From: Ramlibacter sp.
GTDB taxonomy: Bacteria; Pseudomonadota; Gammaproteobacteria; Burkholderiales; Burkholderiaceae_C
DNA: 64,000 nucleotides
Assembly: GCA_019635435.1 (NCBI GenBank)
Contig: JAHBZM010000001.1
Location: 248,001-312,000, forward strand
Direction of reading: 5' to 3'
Position 1 is the first letter of the stretch. Every line of letters begins with the position of its first letter. This document shows, in pieces, positions 46,255-57,347 of the stretch. Position numbers and translations under genes: made by a program. The notes beneath the pieces were generated by a model. That model saw only the letters and a program-made list of their open reading frames with translations, ran no database searches and was not told where the DNA came from.

Positions 46255-46647
46255 ATGAAGAACCTGCTTCCCCAAGAGGCTTGGGCCTGGCTCCAGCAGC
46301 AGCCTGAGGCGCTGTTTGTCGACGTGCGCATGGAAATCGAGTCGCTGTATGTGGGCCGCCCGCCCGGGGTGGAAAACATCCCCTGGTACGAGTACCCCGA
46401 CCTCACGCCCAACCCGGCCGCCTTTGCGGCCGCCGTGGAGCGCGAGGCCGGCGACAAGGCCCGCCCGGTGCTGCTGATCTGCCGCAGCGGCAAGCGCACC
46501 GTGGCCGCCGGCGAGGCGCTGGAGGCCGCGGGCTTCCAGCAGGTGGCCCATGTGGTGCACGGCTTTGAGGGCGACCTGGATGAACACTTCAAGCGCTCCA
46601 CCCTCAACGGCTGGCGCCACGACGGACTGCCCTGGGAGCAGATGTAG
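46255..46647 (+). CDS. rhodanese-like domain protein
   Basis: A single-domain 130-residue sulfurtransferase-like protein. The active-site loop is CRSGKRT (Cys about residue 81), preceded by the beta strand PVLLI. A conserved opening LFVDVRMEIESLYVGRPPGVENIPWYEY is present. Likely cytoplasmic, transferring sulfane sulfur; donor and acceptor unknown. Repeat R4 follows its stop. Confidence 0.9.
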   Translation: MKNLLPQEAWAWLQQQPEALFVDVRMEIESLYVGRPPGVENIPWYEYPDLTPNPAAFAAAVEREAGDKARPVLLICRSGKRTVAAGEALEAAGFQQVAHVVHGFEGDLDEHFKRSTLNGWRHDGLPWEQM

Positions 46648-46670
46648 GCCCGCTGCCCTGCCGATGAGGC

Positions 46671-46730
46671 ATCAAATGGCCCTGGAGTCCAGGGCTGGCG
46701 GCCACCACGCGCTCTTGAATTGATAGCAAA
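46671..46730 (-). repeat. dispersed repeat, copy R4
   Basis: ATCAAATGGCC, CTGGAGTCCAG, GGCGGCCACCA, TTGAATTGATAGC. Inverted relative to R5. Its last base touches the TTG start of recQ at 46731. Confidence 0.85.
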
Positions 46731-48571
<1,841 letters not shown>

Positions 48572-48587
<16 letters not shown>

Positions 48588-48645
48588 CACACAGTGGCCG
48601 CCAGTCCTGGACTCCAGGCCTGTTTGGCTGCTTTTTGCTATTGAA
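48572..48645 (+). repeat. dispersed repeat, copy R5
   Basis: GCTACTGAATCAATAGC, ACAGTGGCCGCC, CCTGGACTCCAGGCC, TGTTTGGCTGC, TTTTTGCTATTGAATG. It contains the TAG stop of recQ (48585-48587) and the TAG stop of the convergent AAA+ gene (48638-48640). Confidence 0.9.
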
Positions 48646-50938
48646 TGAAGCCCATGCCGCGGTTTTCGCGGACTTCGGGCTTGATGCGGCGCTCGGCCTC
48701 GAGCTGGTCCAGGAATTCGGCGGCAGTGAACTCGGCCGCAAGGATGTCCACCTGCCGCTTGACGGCCGCAAAGTCGCCGGGGCACAGCTGGTCGAGCCGG
48801 GCCAGCCGCTCGCGCACCTCGGGGGTGAGCAGCGCTGCGTCGCCGGCCAGCGCCTCGGTCACGAACATCTTTTCGCGCTGCGCGGCGGTCAGCGGCATGA
48901 ACTTGATCTTGAAGGTGAAGCGGCGCAGCGCGGCCTGGTCGATGCGGTCCAGCAGGTTGGTGGTGCAGACAAAGATGCCCCTGAAGCGCTCCATGCCCTG
49001 CAGCATCTCGTTGACCTCGGTCACCTCGTAGCTGCGCTGCGCGCCGCGGCGGTCCTGCAGGAAGCTGTCGGCCTCGTCCAGCAGCAGCACGGCCTTTTCG
49101 GCCTCGGCCTCGCGGAACATGGCGGCCATGTTCTGCTCGGTCTCGCCCACGAACTTGCTCATCAGGTCACTGGCCTGCTTGACGATCAGCGGCCGCTCCA
49201 GCGCGCGCGCAATGTGCTCGGCCAGCGCGGTCTTGCCGGTGCCCGGCGCGCCGTAAAAGCACAGCGTGCCGTGGCCGCGCGACTTGAGCGCGGCCACGAT
49301 GCGCGGCACCTCGAAGCGCGTTTCCACATGCAGCATGTCCAGGTCCCAGGTGGTCACGCTGGGCCGCTCGCCCGCGCCCTGCGCGCGGTTGCCCAGGGCC
49401 TGGTCGGCGTTGCGCAGCTGGCGGTCGATCAGGGCCTCGGTGTCCAGCGTGTCGGTGCGCGCCAGCCCGGCAAAGCGCACCGCGGTGCGGATCTGCGCGG
49501 GCGTGAGCCCCTTGCGTTCGGTCAGGCGCGCCACAAACGCGTCGGACACCGGCACCCCCTCCAGCGTCTTGCGCACCAGGCCCTCGCGCGCGCCCGGGGG
49601 CGGCGACTTGAGCTCCAGGTGGTAGGCAAAGCGGCGGCGAAAGGCCGGGTCGATCTGCTCGATGCGGTTGGTCACCCACAGCGTGGGCACGGCGTTGGAC
49701 TCCAGGATCTGGTTGACCCAGGCCTTGCCGCTGACCGAACCGCTGGCGGGCGCGGCCACCTGCTCGGCGCGCGCCATGATCTGGGCCGCCTCGGAGCTGA
49801 TGGGCGGGAACACGTCTTCCACCTCGTCAAACAGCAGCGCGGCCTGGGCGCTGCCCTTGAGGAACACCTGGGCGATCTGCAGCGAGCGATAGCGGTCACG
49901 CCCGCTCAGCGAGTTGCCGTCGCGGTCGGCGTATTCCACCTCGAACAGCTCCAGCCCCGCGGCCTGCGCCACCACCTTGGCCAGCTCGGTCTTGCCGGTG
50001 CCCGGCGGGCCGTACAGCAGCACGTTGACGCCGGGCTCCTTGCGGTCCACCGCGTTGCGCAGAAGCGCGCACAGCACCTGCACGTCTTCCTCGACAAAGC
50101 CAAAGTCATTCAGCGCGAGCCCGCTCTTGGCCGAGGGGCGGGTGAACACGGCCATGAGCTCGTTCTGGTCGCGGTACTCGCGCATCAGCACCGGAGGCAG
50201 CTTCTCGCTGACCTTCATCAGGTCGGCCAGGTCGGTGATGTTGTGCTCGGAGATCAGGTTCTCGACCAGGCCGATGCGCTCCAGCCGCGAGCCCGCGCGC
50301 AGCGCCTCGCCCACCTCGGTGGCGTTGACACCCGCGATCTCGGCAATGGCCGCATAGGCCTCGGGCGCGTTGTTGACCTTGAACTCCACCAGGATGCTGC
50401 GCAGGTCGCGCTGGTAGCGCGCCAGCGTGCCGTACAGCAGCAGCGCGCGCTCGGCGCGGTTGAGCTGCAGCAGGCCCGACAGCGCGTCGATGTTTTTCTC
50501 CACCAGCGTGCTCTGCTTCTTCAGGGCCTGGGTCAGCCAGTCGCCGGTGACGGCGAGCACCGAGAGCAGGTCTTTGGGCGCGTCCTTGGCGTATTCGTCC
50601 AGGTAGAAGAACAGCGTGCCTTCTTCATAGGGGCCGCGCCAGACGCCGTGGCGCTCAAGAAAGTCGGGCGTGGCCAGGGCTTCGTGGCCGCGCCAGAACT
50701 CGTTGTCCTTGCAGCGGCGGCCCAGGAACTCGCGCAGGCGCAGCAGTGCCGGGGCCGGCCAGGCCAGGTGGCGGCCGGCCAGCGAGAGCAGGCCGTTGAG
50801 GTCGCGCCGCACATTGAACTTGGCGCCCTGCTTGGCCGCCAGCGTGAGCACGAAATGCGAGCACATGAGGTCCAGCACCGGCGCGTCCTTGAGCCCGGGT
50901 GAGGGAAGTACCTGCAGATCGACCGAACGCTTGACCAT
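48638..50938 (-). CDS. tandem AAA+ ATPase of unknown role
   Basis: A 766-residue cytoplasmic protein with an N-terminal ~270-residue region lacking recognisable domains (RRDLNGLLSLAGRHLAWPAP...), then two AAA+ modules. First: Walker A GPPGTGKTELAK and Walker B ALLFDEVEDVFPP. Second: Walker A GAPGTGKTALAEHIA and Walker B VLLLDEADSFLQDR with the arginine-finger region LRRFTFKIKF. The second module resembles CbxX/FtsH-like remodelling ATPases. I chose the ATG at 50938 (MVKRSVDLQVLPSPG); 51007 is an alternative. No functional partner is adjacent. Confidence 0.85.
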   Translation of the reverse strand: MVKRSVDLQVLPSPGLKDAPVLDLMCSHFVLTLAAKQGAKFNVRRDLNGLLSLAGRHLAWPAPALLRLREFLGRRCKDNEFWRGHEALATPDFLERHGVWRGPYEEGTLFFYLDEYAKDAPKDLLSVLAVTGDWLTQALKKQSTLVEKNIDALSGLLQLNRAERALLLYGTLARYQRDLRSILVEFKVNNAPEAYAAIAEIAGVNATEVGEALRAGSRLERIGLVENLISEHNITDLADLMKVSEKLPPVLMREYRDQNELMAVFTRPSAKSGLALNDFGFVEEDVQVLCALLRNAVDRKEPGVNVLLYGPPGTGKTELAKVVAQAAGLELFEVEYADRDGNSLSGRDRYRSLQIAQVFLKGSAQAALLFDEVEDVFPPISSEAAQIMARAEQVAAPASGSVSGKAWVNQILESNAVPTLWVTNRIEQIDPAFRRRFAYHLELKSPPPGAREGLVRKTLEGVPVSDAFVARLTERKGLTPAQIRTAVRFAGLARTDTLDTEALIDRQLRNADQALGNRAQGAGERPSVTTWDLDMLHVETRFEVPRIVAALKSRGHGTLCFYGAPGTGKTALAEHIARALERPLIVKQASDLMSKFVGETEQNMAAMFREAEAEKAVLLLDEADSFLQDRRGAQRSYEVTEVNEMLQGMERFRGIFVCTTNLLDRIDQAALRRFTFKIKFMPLTAAQREKMFVTEALAGDAALLTPEVRERLARLDQLCPGDFAAVKRQVDILAAEFTAAEFLDQLEAERRIKPEVRENRGMGFIQ

Positions 50939-51060
50939 CGAAAAGCCTCCAGCATGAAGCGCATGCCAATTCCACAATAACGCAGACTGAACCAACATGG
51001 AAGACACTGATTGTGGAAAAACTGCGACGTTCCGCGGGGTTTCACCACCACAATTGCGCG

Positions 51061-52257
51061 ATGCCTGAACTCTCTGACATACGGAAAGCCGCCGAACGCC
51101 TGCGCGGCCAGGTGCTGGACACGCCCTGCGTGGAGTCGCGCACGCTGTCGCAGATCGTGGGCGCGCAGGTCTTCCTCAAGTTCGAGAACCTGCAATTCAC
51201 CGCCTCGTTCAAGGAGCGCGGCGCCTGCAACAAGCTGGCGCAGCTGGGCAGCGAGGCTGCTCGCGGCGTGATTGCCATGAGCGCGGGCAACCACGCCCAG
51301 GGCGTGGCCTACCACGCGCAGCGGCTGGGCCTGCGCGCGGTCATCGTCATGCCGCGCTTCACGCCCGGCGTGAAGGTGGAGCGCACGCGCGGCTTTGGCG
51401 CCGAGGTGGTGCTGCACGGCGACACGCTGGACGAAGCCCGCCAGCATGCGCTGGCGCTGGCGGATCAGCAACAGCTCACCTTCGTCCACCCTTTTGACGA
51501 CGAGGCCATCATCGCGGGCCAGGGAACCGTCGGGCTGGAAATGCTGCAGGCCGTGCCCGAGCTCGACACGCTGGTGATTGCCGTGGGCGGCGGCGGGTTG
51601 ATCGCGGGCATTGCCACGGCGGCGCGGGCCCTCAAGCCCGGCATCGAGATCGTGGGCGTGCAGACCCAGCGCTTCCCGGGCATGTTCAACGCCATCAAGC
51701 ACACCGACCACGCCATGGGGCAAAGCTCGATTGCCGAGGGCATTGCGGTGGCCTCGCCGGGGCAGATCACGCGCGGCATCGTGGCACAGCTGGTGGACGA
51801 TCTGGTGCTGGTGGACGAGGGCGACATCGAGCAGGCCATCGTGATGCTGCTCGAGATTGAAAAGACCCTGGTGGAAGGCGCGGGCGCGGCCGGCCTGGCC
51901 GCGCTGCTGAAATACCCGCAGCGCTTTGCCGGGCGCAAGGTGGGCCTGGTGCTGTGCGGCGGCAACATCGACCCGCTGCTGCTCGCGGCCATCATCGAGC
52001 GCGGCATGGTGCGCGCCGGGCGCCTCACGCGCATCCGCGTGAGCGCGCGCGATGTGCCGGGCACGCTGGCCCGCATCACGGCGCTGGTCAGCGAGGCCGG
52101 GGCCAACATCGACGAGGTGCACCACCAGCGCGCCTTCACCACGCTGGCCGCGCAGAACGTCGAGGTCGAGCTGGTGCTGCAGACGCGCGGGCACGAGCAC
52201 GTGGCCTCGGTGCTCGCGCAGCTCAATGCCGCGGGGCTGCAAGCCGCAGCCGTTTGA
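51061..52257 (+). CDS. ilvA: threonine ammonia-lyase (threonine dehydratase)
   Basis: A 398-residue PLP enzyme deaminating threonine to 2-oxobutyrate. The PLP lysine is in TASFKERGACNKL (about residue 48), the phosphate-binding loop in GGGGLIAG (about 180-187). NHAQGVAYHA (about 78) precedes them. A single C-terminal ACT domain (about 325-398, RIRVSARDVPGTLARITALVSEAG) indicates the short TdcB/IlvA1-like form. Whether it serves isoleucine synthesis or threonine catabolism cannot be settled here. Start chosen at ATG 51061. Confidence 0.92.
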   Translation: MPELSDIRKAAERLRGQVLDTPCVESRTLSQIVGAQVFLKFENLQFTASFKERGACNKLAQLGSEAARGVIAMSAGNHAQGVAYHAQRLGLRAVIVMPRFTPGVKVERTRGFGAEVVLHGDTLDEARQHALALADQQQLTFVHPFDDEAIIAGQGTVGLEMLQAVPELDTLVIAVGGGGLIAGIATAARALKPGIEIVGVQTQRFPGMFNAIKHTDHAMGQSSIAEGIAVASPGQITRGIVAQLVDDLVLVDEGDIEQAIVMLLEIEKTLVEGAGAAGLAALLKYPQRFAGRKVGLVLCGGNIDPLLLAAIIERGMVRAGRLTRIRVSARDVPGTLARITALVSEAGANIDEVHHQRAFTTLAAQNVEVELVLQTRGHEHVASVLAQLNAAGLQAAAV

Positions 52258-52339
52258 TCGGGCATGGGCCCGAGGTTGACTGTGGCGCAGTGCGTCTGTC
52301 ATCATGGTCCGTCAAGATCAATGACGCAAGGAGAAGCCC

Positions 52340-53803
52340 ATGGACACCGCCGCACTGACTCAATCCATGCAGACAAGCCTGGGGCAGCATGTGCCTCACC
52401 TGCTGGGCGCCCTGGTGATGCTGCTGATCGGCTGGTTTGTGGCCGTGGCCCTGCGCGCCGCGGTACGCCGCGGGCTTGGCGCGCTGGGGCTGAACCGGCA
52501 TTTTTCAGGCATGACCGGGCAGACGCTGGATCTGGAAGCCGTGCTGGCCGTGGCCGTGTTCTGGGTGGTGTTGCTGCTCACGCTGGCCGGCGTGTTCAAC
52601 ACGCTGGACCTGGGCATGCTGAGCAACCCGTTCGCCGCGCTCACCACCCAGCTCTTTGAATACGCACCGCGGCTGCTGGCCGGGCTGCTGCTGGCGCTGC
52701 TGGCCTGGCTGGTCGCGTCCATCGCGCGCGCCGGCGTCAACAAGGCGTTGCAGGCCACCACGCTGGACGACAAGCTGTCCGAGCATGCGGGCATGGCGCC
52801 CATCAGCCAGGGCCTGGGCCAGATCGTGTTCTGGCTGGTGGTGCTGCTGTTCCTGCCGCCCATCCTCAACGCGCTGCAGATGCAGGGCCTGCTCGAGCCG
52901 CTGCGCGCCATGCTCACCAAGACGCTGGACATGCTGCCCAACGCCTTTGCGGCGCTGATCATTGCCGGCGTGGGCTGGATCGTGGCCCATGTGCTGCGCA
53001 GCCTGGTCACGGGCCTGTCGCGCAGCGCGGGCGTGGACCAGATCGGCGGGCGTGCCGGCCTCGCGCCCTCGGTGCAGCTGTCCAGCGTGCTCGGCGCGCT
53101 GGTGTTCATCGTGGTGCTGGTGCCCTCGCTCATTGCCGCGCTGGATGCGCTGAAGATCGAGGCCATCTCACGCCCCGCCATCGACATGCTCAACGTCATG
53201 ATGCTGTCGGTGCCGCGCATCATCGCGGCCGGCCTCATCCTGGTGATCACCTGGGTGGTGGCCTCGTTCGCGTCGCGCCTGCTGGCCGGGCTGCTGTCGG
53301 CGGCGGGCCTGGACACGCTGCCCGCGCGCGTGAGCCTGGCCCATGCCTTCGAGAAGACCAGCGCCTCGGTACTGGTGGGCCGCGTGGCCCTGTTTTTTGC
53401 GATGCTGTTTGCCACCGTGGAGGCGGCCGACCAGCTCGGCTTCCACCGCGTGAGCGACGTGGTCACCACCTTCATCCGCTTTGGCGGCGACGTGCTGCTG
53501 GGCTCGGCCATCTTGGTCATCGGCTTCCTGCTGGCCAACGTGGCCTACGAGGCCATCGACCGGGCGAGCGGCGCCCACACCAAGGGCCTGGCCCGCATCG
53601 GGCGCTACGCCATCCTGGCGCTGGTCATTGCCATGGGCCTGCGCGCCATGGGCATTGCCGATGACATCGTCAACCTGGCCTTCGGCCTGACGCTGGGCGC
53701 CGTGGCGGTGGCGGTGGCGCTGTCGTTTGGCCTGGGCGGCCGTGAAGCGGCCGGCAAGCTCATGGAGCACTGGCTGGCCAAGCTGCGCGGCGGCGACAAG
53801 TGA
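52340..53803 (+). CDS. mechanosensitive ion channel family protein with TM-helix repeats
   Basis: A 487-residue inner-membrane protein of at least ten helices arranged as repeated ~70-residue units (LLIGWFVAVALRAAVRRGLGALGL; LLALLAWLVASIARAGVNKAL; LIIAGVGWIVAHVLRSLVTGL; LVITWVVASFASRLLAGLL). These are the conserved TM-helix repeats seen in CmpX-like channels. The C-terminal FGLTLGAVAVAVALSFGLGGREAAGKLMEHWL matches the MscS pore motif region, but no large cytoplasmic MscS cage follows. Role: membrane tension sensing or osmotic adaptation, by family. The stop overlaps the next start by four bases (GTGA). Confidence 0.88.
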   Translation: MDTAALTQSMQTSLGQHVPHLLGALVMLLIGWFVAVALRAAVRRGLGALGLNRHFSGMTGQTLDLEAVLAVAVFWVVLLLTLAGVFNTLDLGMLSNPFAALTTQLFEYAPRLLAGLLLALLAWLVASIARAGVNKALQATTLDDKLSEHAGMAPISQGLGQIVFWLVVLLFLPPILNALQMQGLLEPLRAMLTKTLDMLPNAFAALIIAGVGWIVAHVLRSLVTGLSRSAGVDQIGGRAGLAPSVQLSSVLGALVFIVVLVPSLIAALDALKIEAISRPAIDMLNVMMLSVPRIIAAGLILVITWVVASFASRLLAGLLSAAGLDTLPARVSLAHAFEKTSASVLVGRVALFFAMLFATVEAADQLGFHRVSDVVTTFIRFGGDVLLGSAILVIGFLLANVAYEAIDRASGAHTKGLARIGRYAILALVIAMGLRAMGIADDIVNLAFGLTLGAVAVAVALSFGLGGREAAGKLMEHWLAKLRGGDK

Positions 53804-54204
53804 GCCGGGAGCTGCTGCAGTCGGCGCTGGCCGAGTACTTCGCCCCCTGGGTCCAGGCCCTGTCGCTGCAGGTGGAGGGTTTTGACGCCGACAGCGTGAC
53901 CCTGCGGCTGCCGCAAAGCGACCAGCTGTCGCGCGTGGGCGGCATGCTCTGCGGCCAGGCCATGATGGCCGCGGCCGACACGGCCATGGTACTGGCGCTG
54001 ATCAACCTGTGGGGCGCTTTCAGGCCCTGCACCACGGTGCAGATGAACAGCAGCTTCCTCAAGCCCCTGTCGGGCCAGGACGCGCTGGTGCAGGCCGGGG
54101 TGCTGCGGGCCGGCAAGTCGCTGGCGTTTGGCGAAATCGACATCCGCGGCGCCAGTGACGGCAAGAGCGTGAGCCGGGCCACCACCACGTATGCCCTGCT
54201 CTGA
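53800..54204 (+). CDS. PaaI-type hotdog thioesterase
   Basis: A 134-residue hotdog-fold protein starting at GTG. The conserved loop before the central helix is GGMLCGQAMMAAADTAMVLALI (about 46-67) with the catalytic-type Gly-Gly and Asp. The last strands are FLKPLSGQDALVQAGVLRAGKSLAFGEIDIRG and SRATTTYALL. Likely hydrolyses acyl-CoA in the cytoplasm. Translational coupling to the MscS-type gene through the GTGA overlap suggests co-regulation. Confidence 0.88.
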   Translation: MSRELLQSALAEYFAPWVQALSLQVEGFDADSVTLRLPQSDQLSRVGGMLCGQAMMAAADTAMVLALINLWGAFRPCTTVQMNSSFLKPLSGQDALVQAGVLRAGKSLAFGEIDIRGASDGKSVSRATTTYALL

Positions 54205-54251
54205 CCGGGCAGGTTAAAATCAGCGCAGTTTTTGACATTTCGAGGTTCCCC

Positions 54252-54398
54252 ATGTCCAGCCACAGCACCGATCACACCCCCGCACAAGCCCCGGCCGACG
54301 CCGTGGAAGCCATTGTCCCGGTGATTCCCATGGTGCTGCCCCTGGTGGGCGGGGTGCTGATGTTCCTGCTGGCCTTCATCGCCATCTACATGGCCTGA
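54252..54398 (+). CDS. small single-pass membrane protein (48 aa)
   Basis: ATG at 54252, 14 bases after a TTTCGAGG that could serve as leader. Polar Ser/His/Ala/Pro/Asp-rich N-terminus (about residues 1-20), then a continuous hydrophobic segment VPVIPMVLPLVGGVL and FLLAFIAIYMA to the end. One clear transmembrane helix, no known motif. A strong terminator begins 27 bases after the stop, supporting a real transcript. Confidence 0.55.
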   Translation: MSSHSTDHTPAQAPADAVEAIVPVIPMVLPLVGGVLMFLLAFIAIYMA

Positions 54399-54732
54399 CC
54401 CGCGCCTCCAAGGCACACCCAACCAGCGCCTGCGCGGCCACGCACAGGCGCTTTTTTGCGTCCGCAGCGGCACGTACGCCCACGCATAACCCAATGCAGG
54501 TTTTGCATAACTATTGCCATTGTTGACGGGCAGGAGGCAGGGCGGTTTCATAAAATTGACACCCCAGCCGACCACGCGGACTGTGAAGCACCCTTCACGA
54601 CCCCGAGTTGCCCACCCCGCAACCCCGCCCGCCGACTGAGCAGCAACAAGCCGTTTTTTCAAAGGCCGCTCTCAGCCTCATTGCCCCCGAGCCCCCTTTG
54701 AAAAGACGATTTTCAAACTCAGGAGCTATTGG
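54399..54732. other. 334 bp intergenic region upstream of pckG
   Basis: Holds the terminator at 54425-54457. Downstream of it is the pckG leader: an inverted repeat ATGCA/TGCAT at 54494-54508 and AT-rich patches near 54540 (CATAAAAT) that might include a promoter, but no well-spaced -35/-10 pair could be chosen. Ribosome site AGGAG seven bases before the ATG at 54733. No further gene is seen. Confidence 0.5.
54425..54457 (+). terminator. Rho-independent terminator
   Basis: Stem AGCGCCTG at 54425-54432 pairing with CAGGCGCT at 54445-54452, followed by a T run. It ends the MscS-thioesterase-small membrane protein unit. Confidence 0.88.
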
Positions 54733-56583
54733 ATGAACTCTCCCGTGATGCAGGGCCTGAACCTCAACGCCCCCGCCTTCGTGAAAAACGCGAAGCTGAT
54801 CGCCTGGGTGGCCGACATGGCCGCGCTGTGCAAACCCGACAGCATTTACTGGTGCGACGGCAGCGAGGACGAATACGCCCGCCTGTGCCAGCAGCTGGTC
54901 GACGCGGGCACCTTCCGCAAGCTGGACCCGGTCAAGCGCCCCAACTCCTTCCTGGCCTGCTCCGACCCGAGCGACGTGGCGCGCGTGGAAGACCGCACCT
55001 TCATCTGCTCGCAGAACAAGGAAGATGCCGGCCCCACCAACAACTGGATGGCCCCGGCCGAAATGCGCGCCACCCTGCAGCCGCTGTTTGACGGCTGCAT
55101 GAAGGGCCGCACGATGTACGTGGTGCCTTTCAGCATGGGCCCGCTGGGTTCGCCCATCGCCCACATTGGCATCGAGCTGTCCGACAGCCCCTATGTGGCC
55201 GTCAACATGAAGATCATGACGCGCATGGGCAAGGCCGTGTACGACGTGCTGGGCGTGGACGGTGAGTTCGTGCCCTGCGTGCACACCGTGGGCGCGCCGC
55301 TGCAGCCCGGCCAGGCCGACGTGAAGTGGCCCTGCAACAAGACCAAGTACATCGTTCACTACCCCGAGACCCGCGAGATCTGGTCTTACGGCTCGGGCTA
55401 TGGCGGCAACGCGCTGCTGGGCAAGAAGTGCTTTGCGCTGCGCATTGCTTCCACCATGGGCCGCGACGAAGGCTGGCTGGCCGAGCACATGCTGATCCTG
55501 GGCGTGACCAACCCCGAGGGCAAGAAGTACCACGTGGCCGCGGCATTCCCCAGCGCCTGCGGCAAGACCAACTTTGCCATGCTGATCCCGCCCAAGGGCT
55601 TTGACGGCTGGAAGGTCACCACCATTGGCGACGACATCGCCTGGATCAAGCCGCAGGCCGACGGCACGCTGCGCGCGATCAACCCCGAAGCCGGCTACTT
55701 TGGCGTGGCGCCGGGCACCAACACGCTGACCAACCCCAACTGCATGGCCAGCCTGGACAAGAACGTGATCTTCACCAACGTCGCGCTGACCGACGATGGC
55801 GATGTGTGGTGGGAAGGCATGGGCGAGGCCCCGGCCCACGCCATCGACTGGCAGGGCAAGGACTGGACGCCCGCCATTGCCAGGGAAACCGGTGCCAAGG
55901 CCGCCCACCCGAACGCGCGCTTTACCGTGGCAGCCGTCAACAACCCCGCGTTGGACAGCGCCTGGGACGATCCGGCCGGCGTGCCCATTGATGCCTTCAT
56001 CTTCGGCGGCCGCCGCTCCACCACCGTGCCGCTGGTGACCGAAGCCCGCAACTGGACCGAAGGGGTCTACATGGCCGCCACCATGGGCAGCGAAACCACC
56101 GCCGCCGCCACCGGCCAGGCCGGCGTGGTGCGCCGCGACCCGTTCGCCATGCTGCCCTTCATGGGCTACAACATGAGCGACTATTTCCAGCACTGGCTGG
56201 ACCTGGGCAAGAAGCTGGCCGCCTCGGGCACCCGTCAGCCGCGCATCTACACCACCAACTGGTTCCGCAAGGGCGAGGACGGCAAGTTTGTCTGGCCCGG
56301 CTATGGCGAGAACATGCGCGTGCTCAAGTGGATGATTGACCGCATCGAAGGCAAGGCCCAGGGCACCGAGCACGTGTTTGGCGTGAGCCCGGCCTACGAG
56401 GAACTCAACTGGACCGGCCTGAGCTTCACGCCCGAGCAGTTCAAGACCGTTACCAGCATCGACAAGGCCGCCTGGCAGAAGGAGCTGGAACTGCACGCCG
56501 AGCTGTTCAAGCAGCTCGAGTACCACCTGCCCGAGGAACTGGGCGACACCAAGGCCCGCATCGAGCAGCGCCTGGCGGCCTGA
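54733..56583 (+). CDS. pckG: phosphoenolpyruvate carboxykinase (GTP)
   Basis: A 616-residue gluconeogenic enzyme, oxaloacetate + GTP to PEP + CO2 + GDP. GTP-type signatures: GSGYGGNALLGKKCFALRIAS (about residue 219); P-loop FPSACGKTNFAML with the hyper-reactive Cys (about 274-286); metal-binding GDDIAWIKP (about 300); FIFGGRRSTTVPLV (about 420); ETTAAATGQAGVVRRDPFAM (about 457). Cytosolic. A monocistronic unit by its flanking terminators. Length agrees with the family. Confidence 0.96.
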   Translation: MNSPVMQGLNLNAPAFVKNAKLIAWVADMAALCKPDSIYWCDGSEDEYARLCQQLVDAGTFRKLDPVKRPNSFLACSDPSDVARVEDRTFICSQNKEDAGPTNNWMAPAEMRATLQPLFDGCMKGRTMYVVPFSMGPLGSPIAHIGIELSDSPYVAVNMKIMTRMGKAVYDVLGVDGEFVPCVHTVGAPLQPGQADVKWPCNKTKYIVHYPETREIWSYGSGYGGNALLGKKCFALRIASTMGRDEGWLAEHMLILGVTNPEGKKYHVAAAFPSACGKTNFAMLIPPKGFDGWKVTTIGDDIAWIKPQADGTLRAINPEAGYFGVAPGTNTLTNPNCMASLDKNVIFTNVALTDDGDVWWEGMGEAPAHAIDWQGKDWTPAIARETGAKAAHPNARFTVAAVNNPALDSAWDDPAGVPIDAFIFGGRRSTTVPLVTEARNWTEGVYMAATMGSETTAAATGQAGVVRRDPFAMLPFMGYNMSDYFQHWLDLGKKLAASGTRQPRIYTTNWFRKGEDGKFVWPGYGENMRVLKWMIDRIEGKAQGTEHVFGVSPAYEELNWTGLSFTPEQFKTVTSIDKAAWQKELELHAELFKQLEYHLPEELGDTKARIEQRLAA

Positions 56584-56603
56584 GCCGGCTTCAGCCCCCC
56601 ATG

Positions 56604-56631
56604 AAAAAAGCCACCGCAAGGTGGCTTTTTT
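56604..56631. terminator. bidirectional Rho-independent terminator after pckG
   Basis: AAAAAAGCCACC, GCAA loop, GGTGGCTTTTTT: a perfect 12-bp stem, with A run on one side and T run on the other, 20 bases after the pckG stop. It serves both pckG and the minus-strand small gene that ends at 56665. Confidence 0.92.
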
Positions 56632-56664
56632 GTTGACCCGCGGGGCGGGTGGCGGGGCCGCGGC

Positions 56665-56826
56665 TCAGCGCGCGGCGTGTTTGCGGACCAGGGCGGAACG
56701 GGCGACGGCGTCAGCGCGGCGGCGCACGGCACGGCTTTGGGCCACACGGTACGACCAGGCATCAAGCCCGGCCACGACGGAGCGCAGCACGCTGCCCAGG
56801 AAGCTCACAGGAACAAAGGTAGGCAT
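56665..56826 (-). CDS. small hypothetical protein (53 aa), basic
   Basis: ATG at 56826, 53 codons, MPTFVPVSFLGSVLRSVVAGL at the start and an Arg-rich helical end (RRRADAVARSALVRKHAAR). GGAAACC precedes the start. The GSVLRSVVA segment resembles GSVLRTVLA in the neighbouring 146-residue protein, so the two may be related by duplication. No known function; it is short and Arg-rich as in DUF1127-like proteins but lacks that signature. Confidence 0.45.
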   Translation of the reverse strand: MPTFVPVSFLGSVLRSVVAGLDAWSYRVAQSRAVRRRADAVARSALVRKHAAR

Positions 56827-56838
56827 GGCGGTTTCCTT

Positions 56839-57279
56839 TCAGTAGTAGCCGCGGACATCGCGCACGGCATCGCGGGCCATGGCGCGGCTGATGTCCGCCA
56901 TCACGCGGGCATCGGTCAGCGCGAGTGACCAGAGCTTGTCATCGGACGCTGCCTGCTTGCGGCGGGCCGACCAGGAGGCGAGCACCGTGCGCAGCACGCT
57001 GCCGGCGTTGCGCGCCGGGGTGGCCAGCAGCGCGAGGGCGGCGAAGGCGATGGTCCACATCACCACCCAGGCGAGCAGCAAATGACCTTCGGTCCAGGTG
57101 TCAACCACCTGGTTGGCGACCACCAGCAGGGCGGCCACGATGGCAGCCAGCAGCAGCGTGGCGGCGCCACGGGCACCGTCAAACTGGCCCGCCAATCCCT
57201 TGACGGCCTGGGTTGCCTGCTCGGCCCGGGCAACGCCAGGGTGCTGGGCCGGGTATTCGGTGTGGACAAAGCTGTTCAT
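56839..57279 (-). CDS. hypothetical two-helix membrane protein
   Basis: A 146-residue protein: polar N-terminus with EQATQAVKGLAGQFDGARGA, two transmembrane helices (about 40-58, ATLLLAAIVAALLVVANQVV; about 68-85, LLLAWVVMWTIAFAALALL), and a helical charged C-terminus (SVLRTVLASWSARRKQAASDDKLW...DVRGYY). No recognised family. It is divergent from the LysR gene at 57387; the twin palindromes between them suggest control by that regulator. Confidence 0.65.
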   Translation of the reverse strand: MNSFVHTEYPAQHPGVARAEQATQAVKGLAGQFDGARGAATLLLAAIVAALLVVANQVVDTWTEGHLLLAWVVMWTIAFAALALLATPARNAGSVLRTVLASWSARRKQAASDDKLWSLALTDARVMADISRAMARDAVRDVRGYY

Positions 57280-57347
57280 GGTTAATCCCTCTCAGACGCT
57301 TGTGGCGAAATTGCCGGGGTGCGTGACAGGAATACTAGGGTTAATAC

